In this document: in pieces, positions 62,502-64,000 of the stretch | Numbering within the stretch: the first letter of the stretch is position 1 | Layout of the letters: each line of letters begins with the position of its first letter | Source of the DNA: Bacteroidota bacterium | GTDB lineage: Bacteria; Bacteroidota; Bacteroidia; UBA4408 | NCBI GenBank assembly: GCA_016721765.1 | Contig: JADKHO010000001.1 | Span: 980,001-1,044,000 of the forward strand | DNA: 64,000 nucleotides | Reading direction: 5' to 3' | Notes under the pieces: model-generated | Told to the model about the DNA's origin: nothing | Databases searched by the model: none | Seen by the model: the letters and a program-made list of their open reading frames with translations, nothing else | Program-made: the position numbers and the translations under genes

Positions 62502-64000
62502 ATGAAAAAACAGCTATCTCTTTTATTCACGGCAGTTATGCTCCTTATTTTTACAGGAAAACTGCATGCACAGTTGATTGTAAATACTTCACAAACTCCG
62601 CTTCAGATGGCCCAAACTATTGCGGGTAATGGCGTAAAAATTATAAACCCCACAGTTGTTTGCGGAGCTAACGGATACGGAAGTTACACTTCAACATCCA
62701 CCAATTTAAATTCTCCTGCCGGTGTTATTTTAACCTCCGGTTTGGCAACTGACGCAATAGGTCCAAATAATGTTGGCAACAAATCGGTGCAAGTGGGAAC
62801 CCCTGGTGATGTGCTGTTAAATTCAGTGTCTGGAAGAACAACCTTCGATGCTTGTGTATTTGAATTTGATGTAATTCCGGAGGGCGATACCTTGAAGTTT
62901 AAATATACGTTTGCCTCAGAAGAATATGCGGAATGGGTGAATTCGCAATTTAACGATGTGTTTGGATTTTTCATTTCGGGTCCCGGAATTGTTGGTACAA
63001 AAAACATTGCCATCATCCCAGGAGGCGCTCCTTGTACCATCAATACAGTAAACAACGGAACAACAAATACCGGCCCTTGTACGAATTGTGCTTATTACTT
63101 CAACAATGAAACTCCTCCCGGTCAAACAATTCAATACGATGGATTCACAAAAAACTTGGTTGCAATTTCGGCTGTAACACCTTGTCAAACGTATCACTTA
63201 AAATTAGTAATCGCGGATGCATCCGACAGAAAGTGGGATTCAGGTGTGTTTATTGAAAAAATTGAAAGCAATAATGTGAATGTTTCTTATGTAACAGCTA
63301 GCTTGATTCCTCAAATGATTGAAGGCTGTAATCCTGCAACTGTAACATTTACACGCACACCGGTTAACAATAAAATTCTTAATGTACCATTTTCTTTCGG
63401 AGGAACTGCTATTAAGAACACGGATTATACCGTTAGCAATGCCGGAACAACTGTTACCTTTCCTGCAAACGTGGCAACCGCTACATTTGTGCTTACACCT
63501 ATTAATGATGGAATAACAGAAGGTATTGAAACTGTAAAAGTTTATGTAGGGAATCCTTTGTGTACAGGTGTTCCTCCAACAGATAGTCTTTTAATTGAAA
63601 TACATGATTCTCTGTATGTAACAATAAACCCCCCAAAAGATTCAATTTGTCCGGGACAATCCGTTCAGTTAACAGCAACTACCGCAGGACTTACAGCAAG
63701 CTGGAGCCCAACAACAAATTTAAGCGCCTCTAATATTAAAAACCCAATAGCTTCACCAACAGTAACAACGACATACACTTTGACCACTACAGCAGGCGCC
63801 TGCAGTAATATAAGGAGAACAAATATTAAAGTTAGTAACATAGTGCTAAACCCTATTGTTACTAATGTTCTTTGTAATGGCGCAAACAATGGGTCCATTG
63901 TATTGAATCCAACGGGTGGTTTAGGAACCTATTCATATAGCTGGTCAGGGCCTGGAGTAACAGTTTCTTCAAAAGATCAAACGAACAAAGGACCCGGTTC
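62502..64000 (+). CDS. Choice-of-anchor L / SprB-repeat surface protein, partial (cut at right edge)
   Basis: The frame stays open from the ATG at 62502 to the window end (499 codons seen). A signal peptide (ends GKLHAQ) precedes a choice-of-anchor L domain (FEFDVIPEGDTLKFKYTFASE, read as two stretches; SEEYAEWVNSQFNDVFGFFISGPG likewise), then a Calx-beta-like domain (about 265-350), a Cys-containing beta domain (SICPGQSVQLTAT) and the beginning of a SprB repeat (VLCNGANNGSIVLNPTGGLG, YSYSWSGPG). It resembles gliding-motility adhesin-type proteins secreted by T9SS. The C-terminus lies outside the window. Confidence 0.82.
   Translation, partial: MKKQLSLLFTAVMLLIFTGKLHAQLIVNTSQTPLQMAQTIAGNGVKIINPTVVCGANGYGSYTSTSTNLNSPAGVILTSGLATDAIGPNNVGNKSVQVGTPGDVLLNSVSGRTTFDACVFEFDVIPEGDTLKFKYTFASEEYAEWVNSQFNDVFGFFISGPGIVGTKNIAIIPGGAPCTINTVNNGTTNTGPCTNCAYYFNNETPPGQTIQYDGFTKNLVAISAVTPCQTYHLKLVIADASDRKWDSGVFIEKIESNNVNVSYVTASLIPQMIEGCNPATVTFTRTPVNNKILNVPFSFGGTAIKNTDYTVSNAGTTVTFPANVATATFVLTPINDGITEGIETVKVYVGNPLCTGVPPTDSLLIEIHDSLYVTINPPKDSICPGQSVQLTATTAGLTASWSPTTNLSASNIKNPIASPTVTTTYTLTTTAGACSNIRRTNIKVSNIVLNPIVTNVLCNGANNGSIVLNPTGGLGTYSYSWSGPGVTVSSKDQTNKGPG

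Overview
The window looks like a chromosomal segment of a Bacteroidota bacterium, probably a Chitinophagales/Sphingobacteriales-like lineage. This rests on: at least six proteins with a C-terminal type IX secretion (T9SS) sorting domain; a TonB receptor paired with a DUF4249 lipoprotein; a Reg_prop sensor kinase; DUF4175; Bacteroidota-type promoters (-7 element TAnnTTTG, sometimes with TTTG about 19 bases upstream); low GC; and several TTG starts. No rRNA, IS element, prophage or CRISPR array was seen, and no broken gene.

Layout. 1-3.5 kb: a secreted LamG plus PNGase F-like protein and an outer-membrane barrel protein. 3.6-6.4 kb: mnmG and a class I methyltransferase, with two near-consensus parS (ParB-binding) sites, one between the genes and one inside the methyltransferase; this hints that the region lies near the replication origin. 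6.6-16.5 kb, minus strand: a seven-bladed WD40 protein, DUF4249/TonB receptor, ybeY, an anti-sigma-like ATPase, a giant DUF4175 membrane/coiled-coil protein and an rRNA methyltransferase-like protein. 16.6-24 kb: gltX-folB, tRNA-Cys, a LutB-like Fe-S protein with rpiB, nadA and a MORN-repeat protein. 23.9-28.5 kb: a kinase with eight PAS domains, overlapping a LytTR response regulator. 28.5-40.2 kb, minus strand: rnr, a lipoprotein of unknown family and two large T9SS surface proteins.

40.3-49.3 kb holds a light/oxidative-stress island: a MerR regulator with a B12-binding domain (CarH-like, W-x9-EH and ExH retained), an ECF sigma factor, crtI and crtB. After a tandem pair of small T9SS proteins come an unknown helical protein, a DNA photolyase and a Lon-N domain protein. 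The sigma-factor promoter carries an unusual palindrome and direct-repeat arrangement that could be the CarH operator. 49.3-53.8 kb: a second copy of the unknown lipoprotein family (same 263-residue length as the first) and a two-component system (Reg_prop/Y_Y_Y kinase plus LuxR-type regulator).

54.1 kb to the end: a 2674-residue T9SS surface protein with a Gly-rich head, four exact-period 264-bp tandem repeats, a PKD domain and a sorting tail, then the start of a choice-of-anchor-L/SprB-repeat protein cut by the window edge.

The main candidates for novelty are the parS pair, the CarH-like/ECF/crt promoter architecture, the paralogous lipoprotein family, and the PNGase F-like protein with a natural Glu-to-Gln change at an active-site position. 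All family assignments come from reading motifs by eye; no database search was run.
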